64,000 bases of DNA from NCBI RefSeq assembly GCF_900099835.1, contig NZ_FNKP01000002.1, positions 496,001-560,000 of the forward strand. The letters run 5' to 3'. The notes below the pieces were generated by a model, which saw only the letters and a program-made list of their open reading frames with translations, was not told the DNA's origin and made no database searches. The stretch is from Paraburkholderia fungorum (GTDB lineage Bacteria > Pseudomonadota > Gammaproteobacteria > Burkholderiales > Burkholderiaceae). Positions 18,050-26,607 of the stretch are shown here, piece after piece (positions within the stretch are counted from its first letter, which is position 1; each line of letters begins with the position of its first letter). The position numbers and the translations under genes were made by a program.

Positions 18050-18259
18050 ATGTTGACTCATCACGAACTTGCAACACTTCTACGTCTGCGCGACGCTGAA
18101 CGTTGTCTCGAAGAACTCGACCCTGAAGTGCTCGCATTGAGCCGCTACGACCTGGTCGAGATTTCCCTGCGTGACGACGGCGATATATCGACACTTAAGC
18201 TAACAGGCCGTGGCCGCGAACTGGCGCGGCGCTTGAGCGGTGACAGTGGCGACGTTTAA
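18050..18259 (+). CDS. Small hypothetical protein
   Basis: A 69-residue, charged, probably alpha-helical cytoplasmic protein (MLTHHELATLLRL..., ending KLTGRGRELARRLSG). The C-terminal half resembles the wing-like end of small winged-helix proteins, but this is not a firm match. ACGAGGTGG precedes the ATG at a usable distance. It stands alone between an unknown gene and the convergent TetR gene. Confidence 0.55.
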   Translation: MLTHHELATLLRLRDAERCLEELDPEVLALSRYDLVEISLRDDGDISTLKLTGRGRELARRLSGDSGDV

Positions 18260-18283
18260 GTAACGTTGCTGCATTTCCTTGGC

Positions 18284-18865
18284 TTATGGCGCGGTGCCGC
18301 CCTGGGCCACGATCAGATCCAGTGACGCAGAAAGAATCGACCTGGCGAGTTCCTTGTCGTCCACGGCGCGCGCCAGCGTTACCGCACCGACGATTGTCGC
18401 GACAATGCCCAACGCTGCACTTTCGCTATGGCCTGCCAGGAGTTGCGCTATTTGCGACGCCAGTGAATGCACATAGGCGGTCAGCCGCTCCCGCACTTCC
18501 GGCGACGCATGCCGTGCTTCTCCGGCCAGTGCGCACAAAGCGCAGCCTGTGCCGGGATTCTTGATATGGCGATCGCTGAGAAACGATTCGGCGATGGCCC
18601 GCAGTGGTTCCTTTGCCTTAAGGCCGCCCGTGCGACCGAGCGCTGCGATACGTTTCCTGCTTTGCGCGACTGCATATTCGAGCGCCTCGACAATCAGCGC
18701 GTCACGCGAATCGAAGTGCCCGTAGAACGCGCCATGCGTGAGCCCCGCGCTGCGCATGCAGTCTGCTACACCCAACGCTTCGATCCCATTCTCGCGAATT
18801 TGCCGGGCCGCCGTTTCCAGAACGCGCTGCCTGCTTTCCGCTTTTTGTGCCTGTGAATAGCCCAT
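18284..18865 (-). CDS. TetR-family transcriptional regulator
   Basis: A 193-residue repressor. The N-terminal helix-turn-helix runs from MGYSQAQKAESRQRVL to LTHGAFYGHFDSRDAL, and the C-terminal ligand domain holds three Cys near residues 105-110 (TGCALCALAGE). An upstream in-frame ATG at 18889 exists, but the family usually starts at MGYSQ, so 18865 was chosen. It diverges from the SDR gene across a promoter with inverted and direct repeats (18883-18943), which probably bind this protein. The inducer is unknown; the paired oxidoreductase suggests a reactive small molecule. Confidence 0.88.
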   Translation of the reverse strand: MGYSQAQKAESRQRVLETAARQIRENGIEALGVADCMRSAGLTHGAFYGHFDSRDALIVEALEYAVAQSRKRIAALGRTGGLKAKEPLRAIAESFLSDRHIKNPGTGCALCALAGEARHASPEVRERLTAYVHSLASQIAQLLAGHSESAALGIVATIVGAVTLARAVDDKELARSILSASLDLIVAQGGTAP

Positions 18866-18882
18866 TTCCCGTTCACCGTCTC

Positions 18883-18943
18883 TTGACATTCTGCATGATG
18901 ATCATAATACTAAAAATGTGCATGACGATCAACATGCAGAATG
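18883..18943 (+). promoter_or_regulatory. Repeat-rich divergent promoter/operator of TetR-SDR pair
   Basis: TTGACA (18883-18888) is a perfect -35 hexamer for the SDR direction, with an AT-rich -10 area (CATAAT/TAATAC, 18903-18910). An exact 11-bp inverted repeat, CATTCTGCATG (18887-18897) and CATGCAGAATG (18933-18943), encloses a 27-bp-period direct repeat, TGCATGAYGATCA (18892-18904 and 18919-18931). ATGATCAT (18898-18905) is also palindromic. These overlap the promoter and fit TetR-type operators. Confidence 0.6.
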
Positions 18944-19059
18944 ACGATGTGGATGGCATTTTTTACCCATCTCTAGCGGCGCGGTGCCGCTTAACCGTTT
19001 CATGCATTCCGCTCGCGGCACCATTAGCGACTGCGCGGGCGCTGCAACGAAGGAGAAAG

Positions 19060-19839
19060 ATGATGCGTTTCACAGGAAAGACAGCGTTGGTTACGGGCGG
19101 GAATAGCGGAATCGGTTTCGTCACGGCGAAGCTGTTGATTGCCGAAGGCGCGCGAGTGGTGGTCACCGGCCGTGACGGCGCCAAGCTGGACCAGGCGGTG
19201 GCTGAGCTAGGCGAAAACGCGCTAGGCGTGCAGGCCAATCTCGATGACGAGGCGCAAATCAACTTGCTGTTCGAGCGAATCAGGAGCGAGTTCGGTTCGC
19301 TCGACATCGTGTTCGCCAACGCCGGCATTTCTGGGCCAACGCCGCTCGGCGGCACGTCGGCGGCGGCATTCGAGGCAATTCTCCGCACCAATCTGACGGC
19401 CGTGTTTCTGACGGTCCAGGCCGCGCTTCCGTTGATGAGCGCGGGCGGAGCAATCGTTCTGAACGGCTCCGTGATGCGCGAACTCGGCGCGCCAGGCTCG
19501 GCTGCCTATTCCGCCACGAAGGCGGGAATTACGGGCATGGCGAAGGTGTTTGCCTCCGAACTCGTGCAGCGCGGTATTCGCGTGAATACAGTGATTCCTG
19601 GCGGCACGCGTACGCCGATCTGGACGCGTGGTGCAAGAGAAGGTGCCACGCTTGACGGAACGGAGCAGGCTCTGGCGCCACGTGTTCCAATGCAACGTCT
19701 TGCCGCGCCGGAAGAAGTGGCGGCAGCGGTGCTGTTTCTTGCTTCGGGTGACGCTTCAGGAATTACCGCTGCGGAGATTGTTGTCGATGGCGGCACGATC
19801 GGTGCCCCGTGGGGTGCACCGCTTTTCCGCGTGGCTTGA
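19060..19839 (+). CDS. Short-chain dehydrogenase/reductase (SDR)
   Basis: A 259-residue classical SDR, an NAD(P)-dependent oxidoreductase. The cofactor loop is TGGNSGIG, followed by the NAG motif (FANAG), the catalytic Ser (LNGS) and Y150-x3-K154 (YSATK). The ending GGT is that of FabG-like enzymes. The frame is open to 18847, but AGGAG (19051-19055) and the conserved FTGKTALVTGG start place the true start at 19060, or at the adjacent ATG at 19063. It is divergent from the TetR gene and probably repressed by it. The substrate is not known. Confidence 0.9.
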   Translation: MMRFTGKTALVTGGNSGIGFVTAKLLIAEGARVVVTGRDGAKLDQAVAELGENALGVQANLDDEAQINLLFERIRSEFGSLDIVFANAGISGPTPLGGTSAAAFEAILRTNLTAVFLTVQAALPLMSAGGAIVLNGSVMRELGAPGSAAYSATKAGITGMAKVFASELVQRGIRVNTVIPGGTRTPIWTRGAREGATLDGTEQALAPRVPMQRLAAPEEVAAAVLFLASGDASGITAAEIVVDGGTIGAPWGAPLFRVA

Positions 19840-19874
19840 TTGAGTGAATCGAGTGCTCTGAATACTTAAACGAT

Positions 19875-19904
19875 CGATTGCCGGAATGGCATTTCCGGCA
19901 ATCG
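19875..19904. terminator. Bidirectional hairpin between SDR gene and convergent gene
   Basis: A perfect 12-bp stem, CGATTGCCGGAA (19875-19886) with TTCCGGCAATCG (19893-19904), and a 6-base loop lie between two convergent genes. The downstream tract is only weakly T-rich on either strand. Confidence 0.5.
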
Positions 19905-19921
19905 GTCAATAAACACATGCG

Positions 19922-20320
19922 TCACTCTGACAAAGGCACATCTTCGATCAACTCCGCCTTTACCGCGCGAATCCGGCGATCGACAAAATACCCGCCGCCT
20001 TCGACATAGCGCAGATAAAGACGCCGGCAAGTCGTGCATTGCCAGACGCCGCAGCGGTTATACGGAAAGTACCGCGGCGCTATAGGGGCGTTCTCTGCCC
20101 AATAAGTCGTTTTGTCCGGCAAGTACTCGCTGTATGTCGGCTCAGGATTGTCTTCCGGCAGTAACGTGCCAATTTCCTCGAGTTGAGTTTCGTCGAGCGA
20201 CAATGGCTGCGATTGCCAGCCGTCCAGTGGTGTTCGGGTACACGAACAGGGCTCGGGCGCGCGCAGTTGCGCGGCGCGTGCGAGGTCGAGGAAGGTTGCA
20301 GCATTCAGATATTGCGCCAT
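19922..20320 (-). CDS. Cys-rich hypothetical protein with zinc-ribbon-like motif
   Basis: A protein of 132 residues from the ATG at 20320, or 150 from an in-frame GTG at 20374. ATG is preferred because GGGG lies just upstream of it. A CSC pair occurs near residue 25, and a CGVWQCTTCRRLYLRY segment near 92-107 resembles a zinc ribbon (C-x4-C-x2-C). No signal peptide or membrane segment is seen. The family was not recognised and no function is assigned. It converges on the SDR gene and diverges from the MFS gene at 20675. Confidence 0.65.
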   Translation of the reverse strand: MAQYLNAATFLDLARAAQLRAPEPCSCTRTPLDGWQSQPLSLDETQLEEIGTLLPEDNPEPTYSEYLPDKTTYWAENAPIAPRYFPYNRCGVWQCTTCRRLYLRYVEGGGYFVDRRIRAVKAELIEDVPLSE

Positions 20321-20674
20321 GTGCCCCACAGTCAATTGTTTCTTATCCGGTCCCGATGGAAGAGGCTCGTGCACGGTCGATGACGTGCCGCGCGTCTTCT
20401 TCGTTCATTGTCGCTAATGATATCGCCTGGACGCGTCGTTGCGCGGAATCAGGGATTTCTCTTCAATCACCGCAGACTCCCCCCTTAGCGATAACCCCGG
20501 GTAATCGCAGTATCGAAAGAATTCATTGGTCAATTATCGCTGAGGTTCAGATAATGGTCCGGTAAAAAACTGAGCGCCGCGTCTGCAATCTCTGCATACA
20601 GCGCGGCTAAAGGAATCAGGTAAGCCCGAGCCTCGCGTTCTGACGTGAGTGCCGAGGCAAAACCGGAGGAGACA
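20321..20674. other. Divergent intergenic region before MFS gene
   Basis: About 350 bp without a clear gene (a GTG-started extension of the 19922 gene may take the first 54 bp). It holds AGCGATAA (20487-20494) in an imperfect palindrome centred on CCCGGG, and the inverted half TTATCGCT at 20534-20541. These are possible regulator half-sites upstream of the transporter gene. Confidence 0.35.
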
Positions 20675-21979
20675 ATGTTCCATCGACCCAAGGTCAGCAG
20701 GGCGATTCTCGCGATCATGTGCGCGATGTCGTTCATCATGTATCTCGACCGCGTCAATCTGTCGGCGGCTGCGGGTTTGATCCGCGACGATCTGCATCTC
20801 AGCAATACACACGTCGGCCTCGTTTTCGCGGCATTCGCGTACACCTACACAATCTGTCAGGTTATCGGCGGATGGGTTAGCGACCGTTTCGGTGCAAAGG
20901 TAACGTTGATTACCTGCGCGAGCATCTGGATCGTCGCAACGATCGCCACCGGTCTGGCGGGCGGCATCGTGTCGCTGTTCTGCGCGCGCATGCTGCTGGG
21001 TGTCGGCGAAGGCGCGGCGTTGCCAGCCCAGGCCAGAGCGCTGACCAACTGGTTTCCGTCCAGCAAACGCGGCTTCGTACAGGGACTGACGCATTCGTTC
21101 TCCCGCCTTGGCAATGCCATTACGCCACCGTTCGTGGCGTTGCTCGTCGCGTATTCGTCATGGCGTGCATCGTTTCTCGCAGTCGGGGCATTGACGTTTG
21201 TGTGGGTCGTGGTCTACGCATGGTATTTCACCGACAACCCGCGCAAGCATCGCCATATGACGGCGCAGGAGGAACTGGAATTGCCGCCTGCGGCCAAGGT
21301 GGTCGTCGAAAAAACGCGTGAGCCGACGCCGTGGCTGCGTTTGCTCAAACGCATTGGCCCGACCATGCTCGTGTACTTCTGCTACGGCTGGACCGGCTGG
21401 TTGTTCTTCACCTGGTTGCCCACGTTCTTCATGCACGGTCGCGGTCTCGATCTGAAAAGCTCGGCGATGTTCTCGGCCGGTGTGTTTCTATCCGGCGTGA
21501 TTGGCAATACAGCGGGCGGAGTAATCAGTGACCGTGTGCTGAAGCGCACGCGCAATGTGGTCGCCGCGCGGCGCAACGTGATCATCACGGCCTTTCTCGG
21601 CGCATTGATCTTCCTCGCACCAGTGATGGTGGTGAAATCGTTGCCGGTGATGGCGGCGTGCATGAGCCTGTCGTTCTTCTTCCTCGAAATGACGATCGGG
21701 CCGATCTGGGCCGTGCCGATGGACATCACGCCGATGCACGTCGGCGTAGCAAGTGGCCTGGTCAATGCAGGCTCGGCAGTCGCGGGGATTTTTACGCCGA
21801 TTGTGTTCGGTCTCGTCGTCGATCACACGGGTAGCTGGACGCTCCCGTTTGCCGGCTCGCTCGGTTTGCTGGCGGTGGGTATCGTCGCGACGTTCTTCAT
21901 GCGGCCGGATATTCCGCTTGATTCGATCATCACTCCGGCCACCGAAGCGGGCCTCACGCCGCGCGTATCGAGTCGATGA
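20675..21979 (+). CDS. MFS transporter, anion:cation symporter (ACS) family
   Basis: A 434-residue inner-membrane transporter with 12 predicted helices. The loop 2-3 MFS signature is GGWVSDRFGAK, and the N-terminal MYLDRVNLSAA is typical of the ACS branch, which carries hexonates and hexarates with protons. The GTG at 20645 is in frame, but GGAGGAG directly before the ATG at 20675 decides the start. It overlaps the convergent LysR gene by 26 bp. The neighbouring acid-sugar dehydratase module suggests a sugar-acid substrate, by inference. Confidence 0.88.
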   Translation: MFHRPKVSRAILAIMCAMSFIMYLDRVNLSAAAGLIRDDLHLSNTHVGLVFAAFAYTYTICQVIGGWVSDRFGAKVTLITCASIWIVATIATGLAGGIVSLFCARMLLGVGEGAALPAQARALTNWFPSSKRGFVQGLTHSFSRLGNAITPPFVALLVAYSSWRASFLAVGALTFVWVVVYAWYFTDNPRKHRHMTAQEELELPPAAKVVVEKTREPTPWLRLLKRIGPTMLVYFCYGWTGWLFFTWLPTFFMHGRGLDLKSSAMFSAGVFLSGVIGNTAGGVISDRVLKRTRNVVAARRNVIITAFLGALIFLAPVMVVKSLPVMAACMSLSFFFLEMTIGPIWAVPMDITPMHVGVASGLVNAGSAVAGIFTPIVFGLVVDHTGSWTLPFAGSLGLLAVGIVATFFMRPDIPLDSIITPATEAGLTPRVSSR

Positions 21980-22877
21980 CCAGTTGCGTGGCAGGCGTGA
22001 TACGGCGGTTCTTGCGCAGAATCAGCCCGTAGGGTGCAAGCCGTCCGCGCAGCGGCGTGGCGACCGCTGCAATCGCGTTCAACTCGACGTAATACTGCGC
22101 GACCGAACTCGGCAATACCGCGAGCATGTCCGAGTCGCGCAGTAGCGACAACGTGGTGAGGATCGACGACGTTTCTACCGTGCTGACGGGCGGCGCGACA
22201 CGCGACTCGCGGAAGGTCTGATCGATCACTTGCCGCATCGGGCTCGGATGCGGCTGAATGATCCACGGGTAGCGTGCGAGTTCGGCGAGTTTGGGGCGCA
22301 CCGCAGCGTGTGCCATCGGATGGTCGGGGCGTACCACGATCGACAGTGCCTCTTCAGCCAGGGTCTCGAAACTGAGATCGAGCGCCGGGAAGCTATCCGG
22401 GATGCGGCCGATCACGATATCCAGCTGGTCCTGCTGCAACGATTGCACGAGCACGTCGCTGGTGTCGATCGTGACGGACATCTGCAAACGAGGATGCGCC
22501 TCCTTCAATTTGACGATGGTTTGCGTCAGCAATTCCGGTGATGGCGCCATCACCGCGCCAATCCGAACCTTGCCGATATCACCGGCTTCGATGCCGGCCA
22601 GTTCCTCGCGCAATTCGTCGAGATCTTCGAACACCACGCGTGCATAGCGCATGACCGCTTCGCCGAAGATGGTCGGTTCCATGCCGCGCGCGTGCCGCAC
22701 GAATAGCGATACGCCGATCGTGTCCTCCAGTTCCTGTAAGGCTTTTGTAGCCGCAGGCTGGGTCATCGCCATTTCGTCGGCGGCCCGGCGCAACGATTCG
22801 GTTTCCGACAACGCGACCATCAATTGCAGATGGCGAAGACGCAGACGTTTGCGTATGGTGGAGGCGGGCGCGATCAT
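21954..22877 (-). CDS. LysR-family regulator (GbpR-like)
   Basis: A 307-residue LysR regulator. The HTH is near the N-terminus (RLRHLQLMVALSETESLRRAADEMAMTQPAATKALQELE), and a periplasmic-binding-like co-inducer domain follows (residues ~95-300). The overall sequence resembles the GbpR group that controls sugar uptake. It is divergent from the MFS/dehydratase/PdxA/HAD unit at 23020 and convergent with the MFS gene at 20675, so it most likely activates the 23020 unit. A perfect 14-bp palindrome lies 18 bp upstream of its start. The effector would be an aldonate or related acid. Confidence 0.9.
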   Translation of the reverse strand: MIAPASTIRKRLRLRHLQLMVALSETESLRRAADEMAMTQPAATKALQELEDTIGVSLFVRHARGMEPTIFGEAVMRYARVVFEDLDELREELAGIEAGDIGKVRIGAVMAPSPELLTQTIVKLKEAHPRLQMSVTIDTSDVLVQSLQQDQLDIVIGRIPDSFPALDLSFETLAEEALSIVVRPDHPMAHAAVRPKLAELARYPWIIQPHPSPMRQVIDQTFRESRVAPPVSTVETSSILTTLSLLRDSDMLAVLPSSVAQYYVELNAIAAVATPLRGRLAPYGLILRKNRRITPATQLVIDSIRAA

Positions 22878-22895
22878 GTGAGCGATAACTCCAGT

Positions 22896-22909
22896 GAATC
22901 AGCTGATTC
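22896..22909. promoter_or_regulatory. Palindromic operator candidate (GAATCAGCTGATTC)
   Basis: A perfect 14-base palindrome in the 142 bp LysR/MFS divergent gap, inside a longer imperfect palindrome bounded by CCAGTGAAT and ATTCAGTGG. Its location next to a LysR gene fits autoregulation and activation of the divergent operon. Confidence 0.5.
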
Positions 22910-23019
22910 GATTTATTCAGTGGTCAGTTATTGGATAGTCTCTCACACTAGCGCCTAAGGAACGACTCGCGGATAACACCGAGACGCGGGCCGATTAAAA
23001 AAATCCAGGAGACAAATGA

Positions 23020-24357
23020 ATGACGACGATTGCCGGTCCGGCGCTCGACAGCGCGATTGCCAAAGCGCGCACGAGACTGCTGCCGTTTCTGATCCTGATG
23101 TACTTGCTGGCTTTCATCGATCGCGCCAATGTGGGCTTCGCGAAGAACGTGCTTCAGGCCGATACCGGTTTGAGCGACGCGGCTTTCGCATTCGGCGCCG
23201 GCATCTTCTTTGTGGGTTACGCGGTATTTGAAGTGCCGAGCAATCTTCTCATGTACCGATTTGGCGCACGTGTGTGGATGAGCCGGATCATGGTCACGTG
23301 GGGCATTGTTTCCGCGTGTACCGCGCTGGTTCACGACGCATCGAGCTTCTACATTCTGCGCACGCTACTCGGCATTGCCGAAGCGGGCTTCTTCCCCGGC
23401 ATCATTCTCTTTCTGTCGAACTGGTTTCCGTCGAAGATCCGCTCGCAGGCCCTGGGCATGTTCTATTTCGGCTTCCCGCTTGCCATGCTGCTTGGCAGCC
23501 CGGTGTCGGGCATTCTGCTCGATACGGGTAACCCATTCGGTATGCATCCGTGGCAGTGGTTGTTTGTTGTCGAGGGTCTCGCGGCGTCGGTGGTTGGCGT
23601 CATCGCGTACTTCTATCTGACGGACCGTCCGTCGAAAGCATCGTGGCTCGATGAAGCGCAACGTCAGGCGCTCGATGGCGCATTGCAGAAAGAAGACGAA
23701 CATAAGTTGGCGCATGGTCCGGCTTCAGTTATCGGCGCATTGCGCGACTCACGTGTGCTGTTCTGCGGCCTGATCTATTTCGCGGTTCAGATGAGCGTGT
23801 ACGGCGTGGTGTTTTATCTGCCGACTCGCATTGCAGGACTCACGGGCGGACATGTCGGCACAAAAGTCGGCTTGCTGACCGCTATTCCGTGGATCGTGGC
23901 AATCGCCGGCACGTTCGTGGTCACTCGCACGGCCGACCGCTACGGTCATCACCGGACATGGGCCGCGGCCATGCTCGCACTCGCGGCGGTGGGTATCGGT
24001 GCAAGTGCGCTCACGTCGTCGGTCACGCTCGCGATTGCGGCATTCTGCGTCGCCGGAATCGGCTTTGTCGCCGTACAGCCGCTCTTCTGGACGCTGCCGA
24101 CCGGTTATCTCGGCGGCGCGGCGGCCGCAGGCGGTATCGCGCTGATCAACTCGATCGGCAATCTCGGTGGGTTCGTCGCACCCAATCTGAAGGGGCTGGC
24201 CGAACACCTTGCCGGTTCCACCCAGGCCGGCATGCTGTCGCTCTCGGCAGTCGGCCTGATTGGTGCCGTACTCCTGCTTACTTTCCGGATGACGCCAGAT
24301 TCATCCGCAGCCATTTCCCATCGCCCTGTACCGCTCGGCGAACGCCCGGGCCACTAA
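23020..24357 (+). CDS. MFS transporter, ACS family (sugar-acid/tartrate-like)
   Basis: A 445-residue, 12-helix proton symporter. The ACS features are [20 protein letters not shown] at helix 1 and [19 protein letters not shown] at helix 2/loop 2-3. CAGGAGA stands before the ATG. It is the first gene of a + strand unit with the dehydratase gene 22 bp downstream, then the PdxA-like and HAD genes. It is therefore the likely importer of the acid sugar these enzymes degrade. It is not closely similar to the other ACS gene at 20675, so the two may differ in substrate. Confidence 0.88.
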   Translation: MTTIAGPALDSAIAKARTRLLPFLILMYLLAFIDRANVGFAKNVLQADTGLSDAAFAFGAGIFFVGYAVFEVPSNLLMYRFGARVWMSRIMVTWGIVSACTALVHDASSFYILRTLLGIAEAGFFPGIILFLSNWFPSKIRSQALGMFYFGFPLAMLLGSPVSGILLDTGNPFGMHPWQWLFVVEGLAASVVGVIAYFYLTDRPSKASWLDEAQRQALDGALQKEDEHKLAHGPASVIGALRDSRVLFCGLIYFAVQMSVYGVVFYLPTRIAGLTGGHVGTKVGLLTAIPWIVAIAGTFVVTRTADRYGHHRTWAAAMLALAAVGIGASALTSSVTLAIAAFCVAGIGFVAVQPLFWTLPTGYLGGAAAAGGIALINSIGNLGGFVAPNLKGLAEHLAGSTQAGMLSLSAVGLIGAVLLLTFRMTPDSSAAISHRPVPLGERPGH

Positions 24358-24379
24358 ATTTTTTCGAGGAATCAACGAT

Positions 24380-25555
24380 ATGAAAATCAAGCATATCCGC
24401 ACGCGCGTCTTTGAATGGAAGGGTAAGGTCGTGCCACCGCAAGCGCATTTCTGCACAAATGCGGTAGATATTCTTTACGAGCGCGGCGATGCAATGGGGT
24501 CGTTCCGTTTCCACGGCTGGCTGGTGGTGGAAATCGAATGTGACGACGGCACGGTTGGCATTGGTAATTGCGCGCTTGCGCCGCGCATCGCCAAGCAGAT
24601 CATCGACGAATACCTCGCGCCGATTGCAATTGGCGAAGACCCGTTCGATAACGAGTACATCTGGCAGAAGATGTATCGGCGCACGCTTGCGTGGGGACGC
24701 AAAGGAATCGGCATGGCGGCGATTTCGGCTGTGGATATCGCGCTGTGGGACATCATGGGCAAGGCGGTGAAGAAGCCGGTGTTCAAATTGCTGGGCGGCC
24801 GCACCAAAGAGAAGATCTGGTGCTATGCGTCGAAGCTCTATAACAACGACGACCGCGATGCATTTCTCGGCGAGGCTCAGGGTTATCTGGAAGACGGTTT
24901 CACCGCGATGAAAATGCGCTTCGGCTACGGTCCGAAAGACGGCCCGAAGGGAATGGCAAAAAACATCGAACAGGTACGCCTGTTGCGCGAACTGGTCGGC
25001 GACGAAGTCGACATCATGCTCGAATGCTATATGGGCTGGACGCTCGAATACGCGCGACGCATGCTGCCCCGCCTCGCCGAATTCAACCCGCGCTGGATCG
25101 AAGAGCCGGTGATTGGCGACGACGTGGAGGGCTACCAGGAACTGAAGAAGCTGAACATCATGCCGATCTCCGGCGGCGAGCATGAATTCACGAGTTACGG
25201 TTTCAAGGATCTGCTCGAGCGTCGCGCGATCGACGTGATCCAGTACGACACGAACCGTGTCGGCGGCATTACGGCAGCGCGCAAGATCAATGCGATGGCC
25301 GAAGCCTGGTCGGTGCCGGTGATCCCGCACGCGGGTCAGATGCATAACTATCATCTGACCATGGCGAGTACTGCGAGCCCGATGTCGGAGTTCTTCCCGG
25401 TGTTCGATGTGGAAGTCGGCAACGAATTGTTCTACTACATCTTCGACGGCGAGCCGCGTCCCGAGAAAGGTTTCCTGCAATTGTCGGACGACACGCCGGG
25501 CCTCGGCATTACATTGAGCGACAAGCATCTCGCCGATTTCAACATCGTCGAATAA
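24380..25555 (+). CDS. Acid-sugar dehydratase, enolase superfamily (mandelate racemase subgroup, RhmD-like)
   Basis: A 391-residue enzyme that would abstract the proton alpha to a carboxylate and eliminate water from an aldonate to give a 2-keto-3-deoxy acid. The barrel residues fit the mandelate racemase subgroup: K178-x-R180 (MKMRF), metal ligands E215 (MLECYMGW), E241 (WIEEPV) and E267 (GGEHEF), dyad D290 (QYDTN) and H317 (IPHAG), and E337. From E215 to E337 the spacings (26, 26, 23, 27, 20) equal those of mandelate racemase. The sequence most resembles L-rhamnonate dehydratase, but the first metal ligand is Glu rather than Asp. The gene sits between a sugar-acid transporter gene and a PdxA-like gene. 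The substrate is unproven. Confidence 0.85.
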   Translation: MKIKHIRTRVFEWKGKVVPPQAHFCTNAVDILYERGDAMGSFRFHGWLVVEIECDDGTVGIGNCALAPRIAKQIIDEYLAPIAIGEDPFDNEYIWQKMYRRTLAWGRKGIGMAAISAVDIALWDIMGKAVKKPVFKLLGGRTKEKIWCYASKLYNNDDRDAFLGEAQGYLEDGFTAMKMRFGYGPKDGPKGMAKNIEQVRLLRELVGDEVDIMLECYMGWTLEYARRMLPRLAEFNPRWIEEPVIGDDVEGYQELKKLNIMPISGGEHEFTSYGFKDLLERRAIDVIQYDTNRVGGITAARKINAMAEAWSVPVIPHAGQMHNYHLTMASTASPMSEFFPVFDVEVGNELFYYIFDGEPRPEKGFLQLSDDTPGLGITLSDKHLADFNIVE

Positions 25556-25586
25556 GACGTTGCGCTACACGAACAGGATCATCAAT

Positions 25587-26588
25587 ATGAATCCACGTAT
25601 TGCAGTTCTTCTCGGCGATCCCGCCGGCATCGGCCCGGAACTGATCGCACGTTTGTTGTCGAAACCTGCGAACCGGGCGCGCGCCGAGCTTCTTATCATC
25701 GGCGACCGGCGTGAGCTTGAAACCGGCATGAAGATCGCGGATCAACGCTTCGAATATCAGGTAGTAAATAACGCCGAAGCAGCATTTCAGCAAACAGGCG
25801 TACCCTCGCTAATCGATTTTCGTCTGACCGACGACGAGCCTTTCGAACGCGCGACATCGACCGAACGCGGCGGACGTTACAGTCTCGACGCATTCAGAAA
25901 AGCACTCGCGCTGACGCAGAAGAACGTCACGCAAGGGATGCTGTTCGCGCCGGTCAACAAGACCTCGCTGCATATGGCTGGCATGGAAACCGGCGACGAA
26001 ATGGAATGGTTCGCGCGGCAACTCGATTACCCGGGCAGCTTCTGCGAATTCAACGTGCTCGATGAGTTGTGGACCTCGCGCGTCACGTCGCATATGGCGC
26101 TCAAAGACGTCAGCGAAAAATTGTCGGTAGAGCGGATAGTCGGTGCAGTGCGGCTGATTCACGACGGCCTGAAACGCGCGGGCAATCCGGCTCCCCGCAT
26201 CGCAGTGTGCGGGTTTAATCCGCACAATGGCGACAACGGCGCTTTCGGACGTGAGGAAATCGACGTGATTGCGCCTGCCGTCGAAGCTGCGCGCGAACTC
26301 GGCTACGATGCACAAGGACCGTTTCCCGCCGACACGATCTTCGTTCGCGCTCGCGACCAGAAGGCATTTGACGGCGTGGTGACGATGTATCACGATCAAG
26401 GCCAGATCGCGATGAAGCTGATGGGTTTCTGGCGCGGCGTCACGGTACATGGTGGCTTGCCTGTGCCGATCGCGACACCGGCGCATGGCACCGCATTCGA
26501 CATACATGGGCAGGGGAAGGCCGACGTCGGCGCGACACAGAAGGCTTTCGACATCGTGACGAAGATGGCGATGGATCGAATGGGTTGA
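25587..26588 (+). CDS. PdxA-family dehydrogenase (PdxA2-like, catabolic)
   Basis: The protein is about 333 residues from the ATG at 25587; the frame is open from 25560. It starts MNPRIAVLLGDPAGIGPE, as PdxA proteins do. Metal and substrate residues of the family are present: TSHMALKDV, CGFNPHNGDNGAFGREE, TMYHDQGQIAMKL and HGTAFDIHGQGKA. PdxA itself oxidises 4-phosphohydroxy-threonine. PdxA2 relatives oxidise 4-phospho-threonate or erythronate made by DUF1537 kinases, and TphB is a relative acting on a non-phosphorylated diol. With no kinase gene nearby, and catabolic neighbours, a role in acid-sugar breakdown is more likely than pyridoxal synthesis. Confidence 0.85.
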   Translation: MNPRIAVLLGDPAGIGPELIARLLSKPANRARAELLIIGDRRELETGMKIADQRFEYQVVNNAEAAFQQTGVPSLIDFRLTDDEPFERATSTERGGRYSLDAFRKALALTQKNVTQGMLFAPVNKTSLHMAGMETGDEMEWFARQLDYPGSFCEFNVLDELWTSRVTSHMALKDVSEKLSVERIVGAVRLIHDGLKRAGNPAPRIAVCGFNPHNGDNGAFGREEIDVIAPAVEAARELGYDAQGPFPADTIFVRARDQKAFDGVVTMYHDQGQIAMKLMGFWRGVTVHGGLPVPIATPAHGTAFDIHGQGKADVGATQKAFDIVTKMAMDRMG

Positions 26589-26607
26589 ACAACCGCGAGA
26601 AACAGGC

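Noticed and set aside
24278..25528. A 416-codon reverse frame across the dehydratase gene
   Set aside because: Antisense to an enzyme with all catalytic residues in place.
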